Shown: one piece after another, positions 20,542 to 32,300 of the stretch
Layout of the letters: each line of letters opens with the position of its first letter
How positions within the stretch are numbered: the stretch's first letter is position 1
Assembly (NCBI GenBank): GCA_029255685.2
Contig: CM055319.2
Span: 17,387,247 to 17,451,246, forward strand
Direction of reading: 5' to 3'
Length of the DNA stretch: 64,000 nucleotides
Source: Silene conica
Lineage: Eukaryota; Streptophyta; Magnoliopsida; Caryophyllales; Caryophyllaceae
Notes under the pieces: generated by a model
What the model saw: the letters and a program-made list of their open reading frames with translations, nothing else
What the model was told of the DNA's origin: nothing
Databases searched by the model: none
Position numbers and translations under genes: made by a program

Positions 20542-23477
20542 TGTAAAACCCCTCGCGAAAGCGGAAATATAAACATACAAAAGTACTAAAATGCAGCGGA
20601 ATTAAGACTTTTTAAAGATAAACAACATGCGAGAAGTCTTAAACTGAAACGGAAACTGAAACTAAAATAAAACCAAAATAGATAAGTAACAGTTCTAAGT
20701 ATCAAAACAAATATGAACAACAGCCTGGGATGCAACATTCCTACAGGCTCCAAAACAACTGTATCAAAAGTCTAAGAGTCTAGCTAGGCGATAGGGTATA
20801 AGTCATATGATGAAGGATCATCACTCGCTAGCTCTCGTGTGAACCCCGCTCCAACCTGCATGTACCTACATACATGAAAACATGTACGCCACAATCAGTG
20901 TGGAGTGACTAGAGTTCTCCTAGCCACCTTTTGTGACAACACGTAACACATAAAGCAATACAGAATACTCCAACATATAACCACATGTGAAGTATAAACA
21001 TCTCATCAACTGTCTCAACTAACATGCGATACTAATGCATAGTTCTCACCCAACTTCATAAACCGTTAGGAAGGAGAGCCGGTTTCCCTACTGGTTACCC
21101 AGTCGGGGGGTCTTTCAGTCCAACTATTTATGAAACCGTTCAAAGAGTCATCCAATGCCTTGGATGAACAATACTAAAGTCAAACATAAGACTCAACAAC
21201 TACAGCATCTTAACATCCATAAACACATCTGTCTCTGATCCGATACCATCACTACGCAAGCAGACAAATTCAGCAAGTATAAGGTTCAGCGGTCAACTTA
21301 AGACATAACCTACATACCAAAACATTCAGCAAGTAAGAAGGTTCAGCGGTCAACTTAAGACATAACCTAATTACCAAAACATTCAGCAAGCAAGGACTCA
21401 GAGGCCAGCTTAAGGCATGGACCTGCCAATCAGCAAGACACTAGACTCAGCGGCCAACTTAAGGCATAGACTAACATCCAAAAGTAAAGGACTCAGAGGC
21501 CAGCTTAAGGCATGTCCCTTCACCACATCACAAGGTACTAAACTCAGAGGCCAGCTTAAGGCATGTTCTAGCACCAAACATCTGCACTCCGGGTGAGGCG
21601 TTACGACCTAAATGCCCCGTTGTGCAGCTGCTCTACTCGTCAGACTCAGAGGCCAACTTAAGGCATGTTCCAACGCGATCACAATCATACATGTCTGGGC
21701 TTAGAGGCCAGCTTAAGGCATATCCCAGACACGACAAACATACACATATAGGGCTCAGAGGCCAGCTTAAGGCATATCCCCATATATGGCAAACAACTCA
21801 CGTATTAAGCTCAGAGGCCAGCTTAAGGCATACCTTAATACGCATCAATACAATTTCATCCAAGTTTATGAACTAATCTATAGTTCTATTTTCTTAACCT
21901 CTAATCAACACTTAATTGATCCCGGGAACTAAGTTGAGGGAGAACCGGTTTCCCTTTCAGTTACCCGACCGGGGGGTCTCTATCCTCAATCCATTCCCGA
22001 AACCAATATAGTGTCGCCCATCCTCCGGGGACCTCAAATATACATCAAAGGTACTAGGAACGAATTTCAATCAAAACCGATCAACCGTTTAAAAGTTATA
22101 AACAAATTACGATTTTCAAATTATAACCTACAGGGGCCCCCAGCCGGTCGGCAGGCAGCCGGTCGGCCGGCTGGTGGTCCTCTTAGCCTACACTCTTCTT
22201 TCAAAATAACACAACATAAGGACTCCCAGCCGGTCGGCAGGCAGCCGGTCGGCCGGCTGGGAACCCCTTCCTAGCCTTCGCAAATCTCGTAACCCAATCC
22301 CAAATGCACTCCCAGCCGGCTGGCAGGCGGCCGGTCTGCCGGCTGGGATCCCTTTCTACTTTAAGGTTTTTCGCAAAATACCACAACACAAGGGACTACC
22401 AGCCGGTCGGCAGGCAGCCGGTCGGCCGGCTGGCAGTCCTAAGGCCAAAATATTACAAAACTCGCAAAAACACAAAGACACTCTCAGCCGGTCGACCGGC
22501 GGCCGGTTGGTCGATCGGCTCAGAGAGCCTGATACGTAATACGCGATTTTCCAGCCCATTTCTAAACAACACAAATCGACACAAATTCCTCAAAATTACG
22601 ACAAGCAAGTTTACCCAACATTATTAATCATCCAATACTACTTCCTAGCAGCACATAAATCCCATAAAAATCCTCAAAACTGTTATAACATGTATCCGTC
22701 GCAAACATGAGATTTTTCATAAAAATAACCTATGAAAGCAAGAACACCAACAAGCATGATTTCATCATAATAAAGCATTCCTAAGCATGTTACTAAGTCC
22801 TTTGATCATTAAACATTAATAAAAACAAAAACCATCACAAGATTAACAACAAAAGTGCTAATATTCACAAATAGGCCGAGTTTCTCATTATCGTCACCTC
22901 TCAAGCGATTCCGGCTAAAGATCCTCCTCAACCAAGTTGCTAACACCCTCTGGATCGTCTAAGCCCTCACCTACAAACATAAAAACCGAGTTTTAGGACA
23001 GAAAACCGATTCTCACAAAATGGACAGATTTTTCGGAGTGAAGGAAATGAAAAACTAAAGTGATAGATGGCTTGGAAATTGAATGAGGATTCCGAAAATG
23101 TTATTGTTACCTCAAATCGATGAACGGATGATGAAGAATTTCTCAAAAAGAGATGAATAAAATGGAGGTTTTGTGAGGATTATTTTTTTACAGTGAAAGG
23201 AGTTGTGAGGGGGTGAAGATGTCGACTAAAAGGGGTTTTAAGGGGGTTTATGGGTTGTCCTTTCCGAGTCAATAAAACAGGTCGGACACTTGAACGAATA
23301 TTTAAGATACGAGTTTAAGTTTGCCAAGTTTGTATTCGTCTTAGGGACTTAAGGTCCTTAAGACGGATCTTACTTATTAAATTAAAATATTTTTAAATAA
23401 ATTATTAAAATATTTTTTATTACGAAAAATAACTTAAAACGCTTAAATTAGATTTTAGGAAAATATGGGCTGTTACA
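20542..23477 (-). repeat. Element C 5' LTR
   Basis: 2936 bp, the partner of 14182-17106. It includes the hairpin array (21281-21846), the block that flanks it (about 21945-21985; longer here than in the other LTR, which lacks TTTCCCTTTCAG-like bases), the palindrome array (22135-22522) and the short frame (22915-22968). Confidence 0.9.
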
Positions 23478-23482
23478 TTACA

Positions 23483-25388
23483 GGCTCTCTGAGCCGGTCG
23501 ACCGACCGGCCGCCGGTCGACCGGCTGGGAGAGCATTTGTGTGGTTTTCATAGCTTTTGAGAAAAATGGCCTTGGACTGCCAGCCGGCCGACCGGCTGCC
23601 TGCCGACCGGCTGGTAGTCATTTTGTGTTAGGTACGTTTTGCGAGAACATAAGTAGGATGGGAGCCCAGCCGGCAGACCGGCCGCCTGCCAGCCGGCTGG
23701 GAGTGCATATGGGGTGGTTTGCGAAATAGAGAAGGTTAGGGAATGGAGTCCCAGCCGGCTGACCGGCTGCCTGCCGACCGGCTGGGAGTGCTTTGTGATG
23801 TTCCTTGGTTTTGAGAAAGGCATAGGCTGAGGGGATTGCCAGCCGGCCGACCGGCTGCCTGCCGACCGGCTGGGAGTCCCTGAAGGCTGTTTTGTGTTGT
23901 TTTCGCGTGTAACTTTCAAACGGTTAATCTGTTGTATTTGAAACTCGTTTTGTATTCCCGTGATATGTATTTGAGGTCCCCGGAGGACGGGCGACACTGT
24001 ATTGGGTTCGGGAATGGAGTGAGGATAGAGACCCCCCGGTCGGGTAACCGAAAGGGAAACCGGCTCTCCCTCGTCTTAGTTCCCGGGATCAATTAAGTGT
24101 TGATTAATGGTAAGAAGTTAGAACTATAGGTTAGTTTCTACCTTTGGATGTTAGTGGTTACAATGGTTGTCGCGTGGTGGGATATGTGTTAAGCTCACCT
24201 CTGGACCCACTACGTGTTTATATGTCGCGTGACGGGATATGTGTTAAGCTCACCTCTGGACCCGTTACGTGTTTTGCTTGGGCGTGTCAGGATATGTGTT
24301 AAGCTCACCTCTGGACCTGACACGTGATCGGTTGTCGTACACGGGATATGTGTTAAGCTCACCTCTGGACCCGTTGTGCGGTGACTGCGTATTGGGATAT
24401 GTGTTAAGTTCACCTCTGGACCCAATACATGTTTGTAGCATTGGGATATGTGTTAAGCTCACCTCTGGACCCTTTGCTTTGGATGATTAGGGATATGTGT
24501 TAAGTTCACCGCTGGACCCTTTTCATGATTGTAAGTTTAGGGATATGTGTTAAGTTCACCTCTGGACCCTTTACTTGATTGGATGTTGGGATATGTGTTA
24601 AGTTCACCTCTGGACCCGACATAGTGTAGTAATGGGATATGTGTTAAGTTCACCTCTGGACCCGTTGCTAGTGTTATGGATGTTTTATCTGCTTGCCTTG
24701 ATGATGGTACAGTGTCAGATATACATGATGAGTTATTGAGGTTTATTTGATTGTGGTTAAATCATCCAAGGCATTGGATGACTCTTAGTTCGGTTTCATA
24801 AATAGTTGGATTGAAAGACCCCCCGACTGGGTAACCAGTAGGGAGACCGGCTCTCCTTCCTAACGGTTTATGAAGTTGGTTGAGAGCCGTGCATTGTAAT
24901 CGCATGATAGTAAGAGATCAAATGATGAGATGTTTATGCTTCACATGTTGTTATATGTTGGAGTATTCTGTATTGTTTTATGTGTTACGTGTTGTCACAA
25001 AAGGTGGCTAGGAGAACTCTAGTCACTCCCCACTGATTGTGGCGTACATGTTTTCATGTATGTAGGTACATGCTGGTTGGAGATGGGATCACAGGAGGGC
25101 TAGCGAGTGATGATCCATCATCATATGACTTATACCCTATCATTAGCTAGACCGTTAGACTTTTGATACTTTGTTTTGGTGCCTGTAGGGATGTTCCATC
25201 CCAGGCTTGTATTTATGTTTTGGATTGATACTCAGAACTGCTACTTATCTACTGTTGTTTATATCAGTTCTGTTTCCAGTTTTCAGTTTAAGACTTCTCG
25301 CATGTCGTTTCTTTAAAAAGTTTTAAATTCCGCTGCATTTTTAGTACTTTTGTATGTTTATATTTCCGCTTTCGCGAGGGGTTTTACA
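23483..25388 (+). repeat. Element B 5' LTR, second part
   Basis: It resumes with GGCTCTCTGAGCC exactly as in the 3' LTR at 38207, runs through a palindrome array (23481-23880) and a hairpin array (24168-24670), and ends GGGGTTTTACA. The first palindrome is the long form here and the short form in the 3' LTR. Confidence 0.9.
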
Positions 25389-25389
25389 G

Positions 25390-25402
25390 TTGGTATCAGA
25401 GC
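25390..25402 (+). other. Element B primer binding site (initiator tRNA-Met)
   Basis: TTGGTATCAGAGC, identical to A. Confidence 0.9.
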
Positions 25403-25950
25403 ATTATTGCTCCCGACGCACTCATGTGACCCCCAACCTTAACTTGACCATATAATTGAATAATGAATGAGAGATGGGGTAGATTTAAGGACTTATATTG
25501 TAGTCTGTTTTGTGATTGTTCTGGTTAAGCTCTAACGTGTTTGTTGATTGTCATTGACTTCACTTTTATATCTTTTGATCGACGAACCGTGGGCTTATCC
25601 ATTTGGCGGTGGAGATCGGAGTTCCCACCGAAGATAGAAGATTCGTGCTATTGTTGAAGAATGCTTCTGAACCTTGAAGATACTTCCCTTTTCTTGTGCA
25701 TCACCTTCTTTGATAACTCTGGATGCGCATCCTTCTTTTAGAATATTTGTCTATCTTGCTTGAACAAATCTTCATATCTTCTCAGCTTAACCTTGGTGCT
25801 TGCTTTCTTAAGGTGCCCTCCAAGTAACATTCCCTTTTATTGGATTTGGAGGAACTAGTCTTAGGATAACTGTAAGCTGTGTTATGAGAAATATTGTTAT
25901 TTGAGGAATAACCTAAGAGGTATCGAGAGACATGTTTTGGTGATCTAAGG
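25403..25950 (+). other. Element B interior, before D
   Basis: The first about 110 bp match the leader of A and C (GACGCACTCATGTGACCCC, GAATGAGAGATGG). A gag start is expected about 150 bp after the primer site but there is no gag. The rest has no recognisable frame. It ends with TAAGG (25946-25950), the target duplication of D. Confidence 0.6.
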
Positions 25951-27094
25951 TGTTGGAGTAAGTGTCCTCGACAATAATGTGATCACGTCAATTATGTTAA
26001 TTAAATTGACAAATCTCTATGAAAGAATATTCATGGGATGATTCTTATCATAAGTCAACTGGTCAACATTAATCGATAATGATTGGCTTGCTATAGTTTG
26101 ACATTACTGTCGTAATGACGGTGGTGACCAGTTGATCCCTTTAGGTCACACCTTTAGGACAGCTATCTCAATATTAAATGTAACAACTGTATATTGATAC
26201 GAGTTGATTCATTTCTAGATTGTGAATAAAATAAGGAGATAATTTATAATAAGATTATAAATCATTTTAGTGATTGAAATATTATTACTAAAATTTACAT
26301 GTTTATGAAACATAAAGTTGATGAATGAATTAACTACAATTGTTGTAGCTATGAAATGCGATTAAATAACTATATGTAATTATTTAATTATTAATTTACG
26401 ATAAAGAGTTTAAAAATGTTAAGCTACGTAAATTATATTGTCCTAACTAATGTCACGGATTGGATTCGTTTTGGTCATGTGGACCGTGTGATATGTCCCT
26501 CATACACACACATACATTTACAATATTACATTGGATGTAATAGGAACATAAGGAGGACAAAGCATTTATTCCTTGAGGCATGCTTGGGACATTTGAGAGG
26601 ATTGAGAGCCAACCCATTGGGCACTCTCACCTCCCTCTCGGCCGAACCAAAAGAGGCAACAAAAGAGAGAGTTTTGTTCCTTACTCATTCATTCATACAA
26701 TTTTTAGAGTTTTGGTTGTTAAGTGAGAACAAAAGAAAAGAAAGAAAAATAATTCCTTTCTTACAAAACCCTAGCCGTGTACCTCCTTCTATCTAGTAAT
26801 TTTGTGTGTTCATTCTAGCAAAATAACATACAAACATTGAGAGTTAGTGTGTCTTGGTGTTCATCTCTTGGAGGCCATCATCTCTTTGAAGGTTCAAGGA
26901 GGATCATCCGTGTTTTAAGCTCAAGAACAAGTGAAGAAGGTGACTTCACTTGTGCCCTAAAATAGCCGAGATTATCAATGTAAGGGAGCTAATATTTCTC
27001 TTATATCTCGACACATTTTGTTAAGCATGCATAAGATCTTCTATTTATAAAGATAAATAAAATAGTATGACTAATTAGGTTTTTGAACCTTACA
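25951..27094 (+). repeat. Element D 5' LTR
   Basis: It starts TGTTGGAGTAAGTGTCCTC and ends GAACCTTACA. The conserved foldback is at 26055-26135. The 126-codon open frame at 26416-26796 is preserved in the copies but has no known domain and sits in young, near-identical DNA. Confidence 0.9.
26055..26135 (+). promoter_or_regulatory. Conserved foldback / W-box cluster in D LTR
   Basis: Arms TCAACTGGTCA (26055-26065) and TGACCAGTTGA (26125-26135) are perfectly complementary. CATTAC/GTAATG forms a smaller inner stem. AGTCAA, GGTCAA and TTGACA give three W-box cores (TTGAC). It recurs in the D 3' LTR (33304-33384) and the duplicate (55518-55598). Confidence 0.65.
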
Positions 27095-27095
27095 A

Positions 27096-27108
27096 TTGGT
27101 ATCAGAGC
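27096..27108 (+). other. Element D primer binding site (initiator tRNA-Met)
   Basis: TTGGTATCAGAGC lies one base after the LTR end. Confidence 0.9.
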
Positions 27109-28890
27109 ACTCGTTGTTGCATGCTTAATCGGTTTTTAGTTTTTCCGAGTTATGAGACTTAAAAACAAAACTATATATATTTAAAGACTCATATTTCCAC
27201 TCGACATTTTGGCATGTAAGATAAATCTGGTCCTAAAATGTTTTAGGTTATATTGATAATTTATGAGATTTAATATATATTGTTCATTATATAAATTTAA
27301 ATCGTTTAACATGCATTTTTATGACAAAATCGAGTTAAATGATTAAATTAGAAAGAAAATATTTCTAGCCTTGATATTTTCACACGACCTCACATGCTTA
27401 TTTTACTTAATGTATGTAAAATTTGGTACAATATGATTTTGTATAGCATGTTTTACGATTTTATTGTCAAAACCGTATTAAGAGGTAATTTTGGCCATTA
27501 ATATATGATATTTCGAGTAAAATTTCGAATTGGATGACCAAAATTTTTACATTATAAATATTAAAGTAATATTTTCAGAATGTTTGTGAAAATAAAAATC
27601 CAAAATTTCGAATTTTGATATTTGTTTGGATTTAATTCGTAATTGTTATGCATTTTAAGGCAAAATGAACAATGTTAATATAATTAAAGTGTTAATTATT
27701 GTCAAAATTATTTATGACTAATTTTGAATCCTAAAATGTGTTAGGATATTATTTAGAACATAAGTTGTTTATGTTTTAATTTATGCATTTTAAAGGAGTT
27801 AAAAATGCTAAAATCTCATAAAACCGGGTTAATGTCGACATAATAAGTTATTAAGGCGATTTGGCATTAAAATGAACATATTCATAACATATATATATTG
27901 CTGCGTTTTTCCTTATGAATGTCATATTATATTGCATTATTTTGAATCTTGTAATTATTCTAGTATGGCCTTAGTTTTTAAATCGGTATTTCCCGTAATG
28001 TAAGGGGTTACCGATTCGGTTGTAATTTTGTGATCTCGTATCACCCAATTGTAATTTATTTCTATTTTATAATGTATAAAGTAGACTAGAAAAGTTGTAA
28101 TATTTGTAATTTCCGGAGAACCTTGAAGACGGTGCCATTCGGAAAGGAGTTCCGATCAAGACGGTGTTTGCCTCGATTTGCGTGCCGCGTCAAGTTCAAG
28201 GGACCAAAGGAGTTGGTTTCCGAATTGTACTCTTGTTATTTCTTTTCTAGGATAAGGCCATACTAGGAATTTATCGTTTGCTTTATTTTGTTTTAATATG
28301 TTGCATGCATAGCCAAATCGCCATTAACATGTCATGCATATCGAGTATTGGGTCTTCAACGTATCATTTTATTATCGATAATTCACCTAATTAGTTCACT
28401 TAAAAGGAGATAGATAATAATTGATAAGATCTCTTACGTTTAAAATATTGAGACATAGCCTTACCAAAGAGTATGGACCCATGAATCCCTTCTTCACAAA
28501 TATGTAGGCTCGGCTAAACCGGGGTACTAAAATTGTCACGTTGGGTAAGTGGGGTAATGACGATTACACCTTGAAATTTGGTCGATCTCAACGAAAGTAT
28601 TCGTAACCGTAGTTGCAATAAGTTCGGGCTAAAGATAATTTTAAGAAAATTGTCGACCGAGAGTTCTAAGAGTAGAACCGATTAAAGGGTTAATCCACCA
28701 AATTATACTTATACGGGTTGAATCGGCTACACCGTGCCCGGATTAGTATGGGTTTGGGTCTCGGGTTTATTTACTTAATTGTGTAAGAGATCGTTAAGTA
28801 AATACTTAACTTGTTTAAAATGTTTAACAAGTATTAAAATGATGAACGTTAATTTTCCTTCGTTTCCGTTTTTGTAGTTATTTTATCGCA
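27109..28890 (+). other. Element D untranslated leader
   Basis: AT-rich with no gene. It shares blocks with the Copia-1 leader: the GACGGTG-containing block at about 28110-28230, the CATAGCCAAATCGCCAT block near 28310, and the block before gag at 28680-28860. Confidence 0.65.
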
Positions 28891-29391
28891 ATGGATTCAT
28901 TCAACCCTATCACTATTGATTCTTGTCACAATGTTTTCGACGATATTTGCAACCAAAACAACATTGATACTACTAGAGAAGTTCTTTTCGGAACGGGTCC
29001 GGATGGCAGTATTAACTTCATTTCTTCTCTCCCACCTCCCAAAGGTCCATTTCTTGACACGGCTTATTTAGATGAGCTAAATAAAGAATTGGACGCCTTA
29101 TACTTGAAGGAAAGAGCTTATGATGAAGCTAGTGGGAGTTCTAGCAAGAAAAGTCTTGCAAAGAATAAGAAGAAGAAGAGAAAGTTAGAGAAAGGGCGAT
29201 GCCACTATTGTAGTGTCATGGGCCATTGGAGGAGGAATTGCCCCAAGTACTTACGTCATATCCAAGAAGGTCTTGTGATTCCGTTAGGTAATTCCAAATC
29301 TGAAATTTTTGTTATTGACATAAATTTTACATCCAACACATCATGGGTATTGGATACCGGATGTGGTTCTCACCTTTTTAATCGTTTGTAG
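28891..29391 (+). pseudogene. gag: Element D shortened Gag and start of protease, ended by a stop
   Basis: 166 codons. The first 90 residues show no match to the capsid region seen in Copia-1 Gag. A lysine-rich stretch leads to a CCHC knuckle, CHYCSVMGHWRRNC, at about 104-117. The protease follows with the catalytic motif in WVLDTGCGSH at about 151-160. TAG at 29389 ends the frame seven codons later, and the same frame continues open from 29392. So the polyprotein is interrupted once, inside the protease. The short N-terminus suggests the capsid domain was lost, which would make D dependent on Gag supplied in trans. Confidence 0.75.
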
Positions 29392-32300
29392 GGTTTAAGA
29401 GAAGTGGAGAAGGTGGACAAGGGTGATATGGATCTCCGACTTGGAAATGGAGCTCGGGTAGCGGCCACTTCTAAAGGAACTTGCACTCTTGCCTTGACGA
29501 GTCGATATGAGCTAAAACTTAATAATTGTTATTTTGTACCGTCTCTTTCCAAAAACATTATTTCTGTTGCAATGTTAGACATTGAGGGATATAATTTTTC
29601 CATTAAAGACAATTGTTGTGTAATTTCTAAGAATGACATGGTAGTTGGCCGTGCCAATTCTATTAATGGAATCTATGTTTTGGAAACTTCCGACTCGTCT
29701 AATAATGTCTACAACGTTAATAACAAAGGGATTAAAACAAGTGATCCAAATGAATCATATGTTTGGCATTGTCGACTTGGTCACATAAATGAAAATCGCA
29801 TTAAAAGATTGGTAAAGACCAACATAATTAAACCATTCGAATATGAATCTTATGGTACATGCGAAGCTTGCCTTCTAGGAAAGATGACTCGTAACCCCTT
29901 TAGTGGTAAAGGGACACGAGCCAGTGAGTTATTGGGACTAATACATACGGATGTATGCGGACCACTATCAATCACCGCTAGGGGCAATTATGACTATTTC
30001 ATCACCTTCACCGATGATTTAAGTAGGTATGGGTATATCTACTTAATGAAGCATAAGAGTGAAGCTTTTACGAAATTTAAAGAATTTCAGAATGAAGTAG
30101 AGAACCAACTCGACAGGAAGATTAAAGCATTACGATCCGATCGTGGTGGAGAATATCTTAGCAATGAATTTGATTCACATCTAAAGGAGTGTGGCATTGT
30201 GTCACAACTTTCACCTCCAGGAACACCACAACTTAATGGTGTGGCAGAAAGGAGGAATCGAACCTTATTGGATATGGTCCGATCAATGATGAGCCAAACT
30301 GATTTACCCAATTCATTTTGGGGATTTGCGATCCTCACCGCCATCAAATCGTTGAACAATAGTCCAACGAAAGCGACCAATAAGACTCCATATGAGATGT
30401 GGAAAGGAAAAGTTCCTAACTTATCCTATATGAAGATATGGGGGTGCGATGCTTATGTCAAATCTAAAAATGATGACAAACTCGCACCAAGATCCGAAAA
30501 ATGCATATTTGTTGGTTATCCAACCACCTCACGTGGCTACCACTTCTACAAACCTCAAGAAAACAAAGTGTTTGTGTCTTCTGAGGCTGTCTTCTTAGAA
30601 AAGGAGTTTATTTCTAAGAGACAGAGTGGGAGAAATTTTGAACTTAATGAAGTTCGAGAAGTTCAAGAGCCACAAACTGAAGCTGAGACAGATGAAGATG
30701 TTCCTTCTTCATCCACTTCGGTACCTATTCCACCCAGGAGGTCGAGTAGGGTCCCACATCAACCTGATAGGTATGTTGGTCTGATTGAGGAAGATGGTAG
30801 CCTAGACGTTTTACTTTTGGAAAGTGACGAGCCTACCACTTACAAAGCTGCAATCTCTAGTCCCGACTCCATCAAATGGCATGAGGCCATGGTATCCGAG
30901 ATGGATTCTATGCATCAAAACCAAGTGTGGGACTTGGTAGACTTGACTAAGGAGATGAGACCTCTCCAATGCAAGTGGATCTTCAAGGTGAAGAATGGCA
31001 TAGAAGGACATGATGATGTCTATAAAGCTAGGCTAGTAGCTAAGGGTCTTTCCCAAGTCCAAGGTCTTCATTATGATGAAACCTTTACTCCGGTAGCCAT
31101 GCTAAGATCCATTAGGATAATGTTAGCGATTGCCGCATTTCATGACTATGAAGTGTGGCAAATAGATGTCAAAACCGCCTTCTTAAATGGGCATTTAAAG
31201 GAGGACGTGTATATGATACAACCTGAGGGTTTTGAAGATCCTAAAAATCCTAACAAGGTATGCAAGCTTAAGAGATCCATCTATGGTCTTAAGCAAGCAT
31301 CGAGGAGTTGGAATCATCGCTTCAATGAAGTCATAAAAGAAAATGGTTTCACTCGAAGTGTCGAGGAACCTTGTCTATATATGAAATTTAGTGGGAGCAA
31401 TGTTGTATTCCTAATCTTGTATGTGGATGACATACTACTCATTGGAAATGATGTTCCAATGCTTTCATCAGTGAAAGGATGGTTAGGTAACCATTTTCAG
31501 ATGAAAGATCTAGGAAATGCACAATGCATATTAGGTATCCGGATCTATAGAGATAGATCCAAGAGGATATTGGCACTAAGTCAAGAACCTTATATCGATA
31601 AGATTCTTCGACGGTTCAGCATGGGAAATTCCAAGAGAGGGTTTATCCCCATGGGAAGTGGCATTATATTGAGAAAGTCTCAATCACCCACAGAGCCCAA
31701 GGATGTTGAACGCATGAAAATAATCCCTTATGCTTCCGCCGTGGGATCTATCATGTACGCCATGATATGCACTCGTCCTGATGTCTCGTATGCTTTGAGC
31801 ATGACTAGTAGATATCAAGCAAATCCAGGTGAAAGTCACTGGATTGCAGTCAAGAACATCCTTAAGTACTTGAGAAGAACTAAGGATTCATACTTAGTGT
31901 TTGGAGGGGAAGAAGATGTGTGTGTAAAAGGTTACACAGATGCAAGCTTCCAAACAGATAAAGACGATTTTAAATCCCAGGCTGGATTTGTCTTTATCTT
32001 GAATGGTGGTGCCATTAGTTGGAAGAGCTTCAAAGAACCAGTCGTTGCGGATTCTCCAACGGAAGCAGAGTACATTGCAGCGTCTGAGGCTGCTAAGGAG
32101 GCAGTATGGATAAGGCAATTTATCGAGGGACTAAGGGTAGTTCCAAATGCTGAAGATCCTATCACCCTGTACTGTGATAACAGTGGTGCTGTCTTTCAGG
32201 CTAAGGAGCCTAAGTCTAGTAATAAGTCTAGACATGTACCAAGAAAATATCATGTAATTCGGGTTTTCATTGATAGGAAGGAAATAGCGATATGTAAGGT

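Larger units (their letters stand above)
14182..23477 (-). mobile_element. Element C: gag-only Gypsy element (TR-GAG type)
   Basis: A complete insertion of 9296 bp with target duplication TTACA (14177-14181 and 23478-23482). Read on the minus strand: 5' LTR 20542-23477, primer site 20528-20540, gag 18995-20371, about 1.9 kb non-coding, polypurine region just above 17107, and 3' LTR 14182-17106. There is no protease, reverse transcriptase or integrase. The non-coding interior resembles that of B in reverse orientation (17200-18700 against about 35640-37200). Confidence 0.9.

Noticed and set aside
26416-26796. 126-codon open frame in the D LTR, also at 33665 and 55879
   Set aside because: The copies are recent duplicates, so openness is not independent evidence. 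There is no domain or start context, and the frame covers an LTR promoter region.
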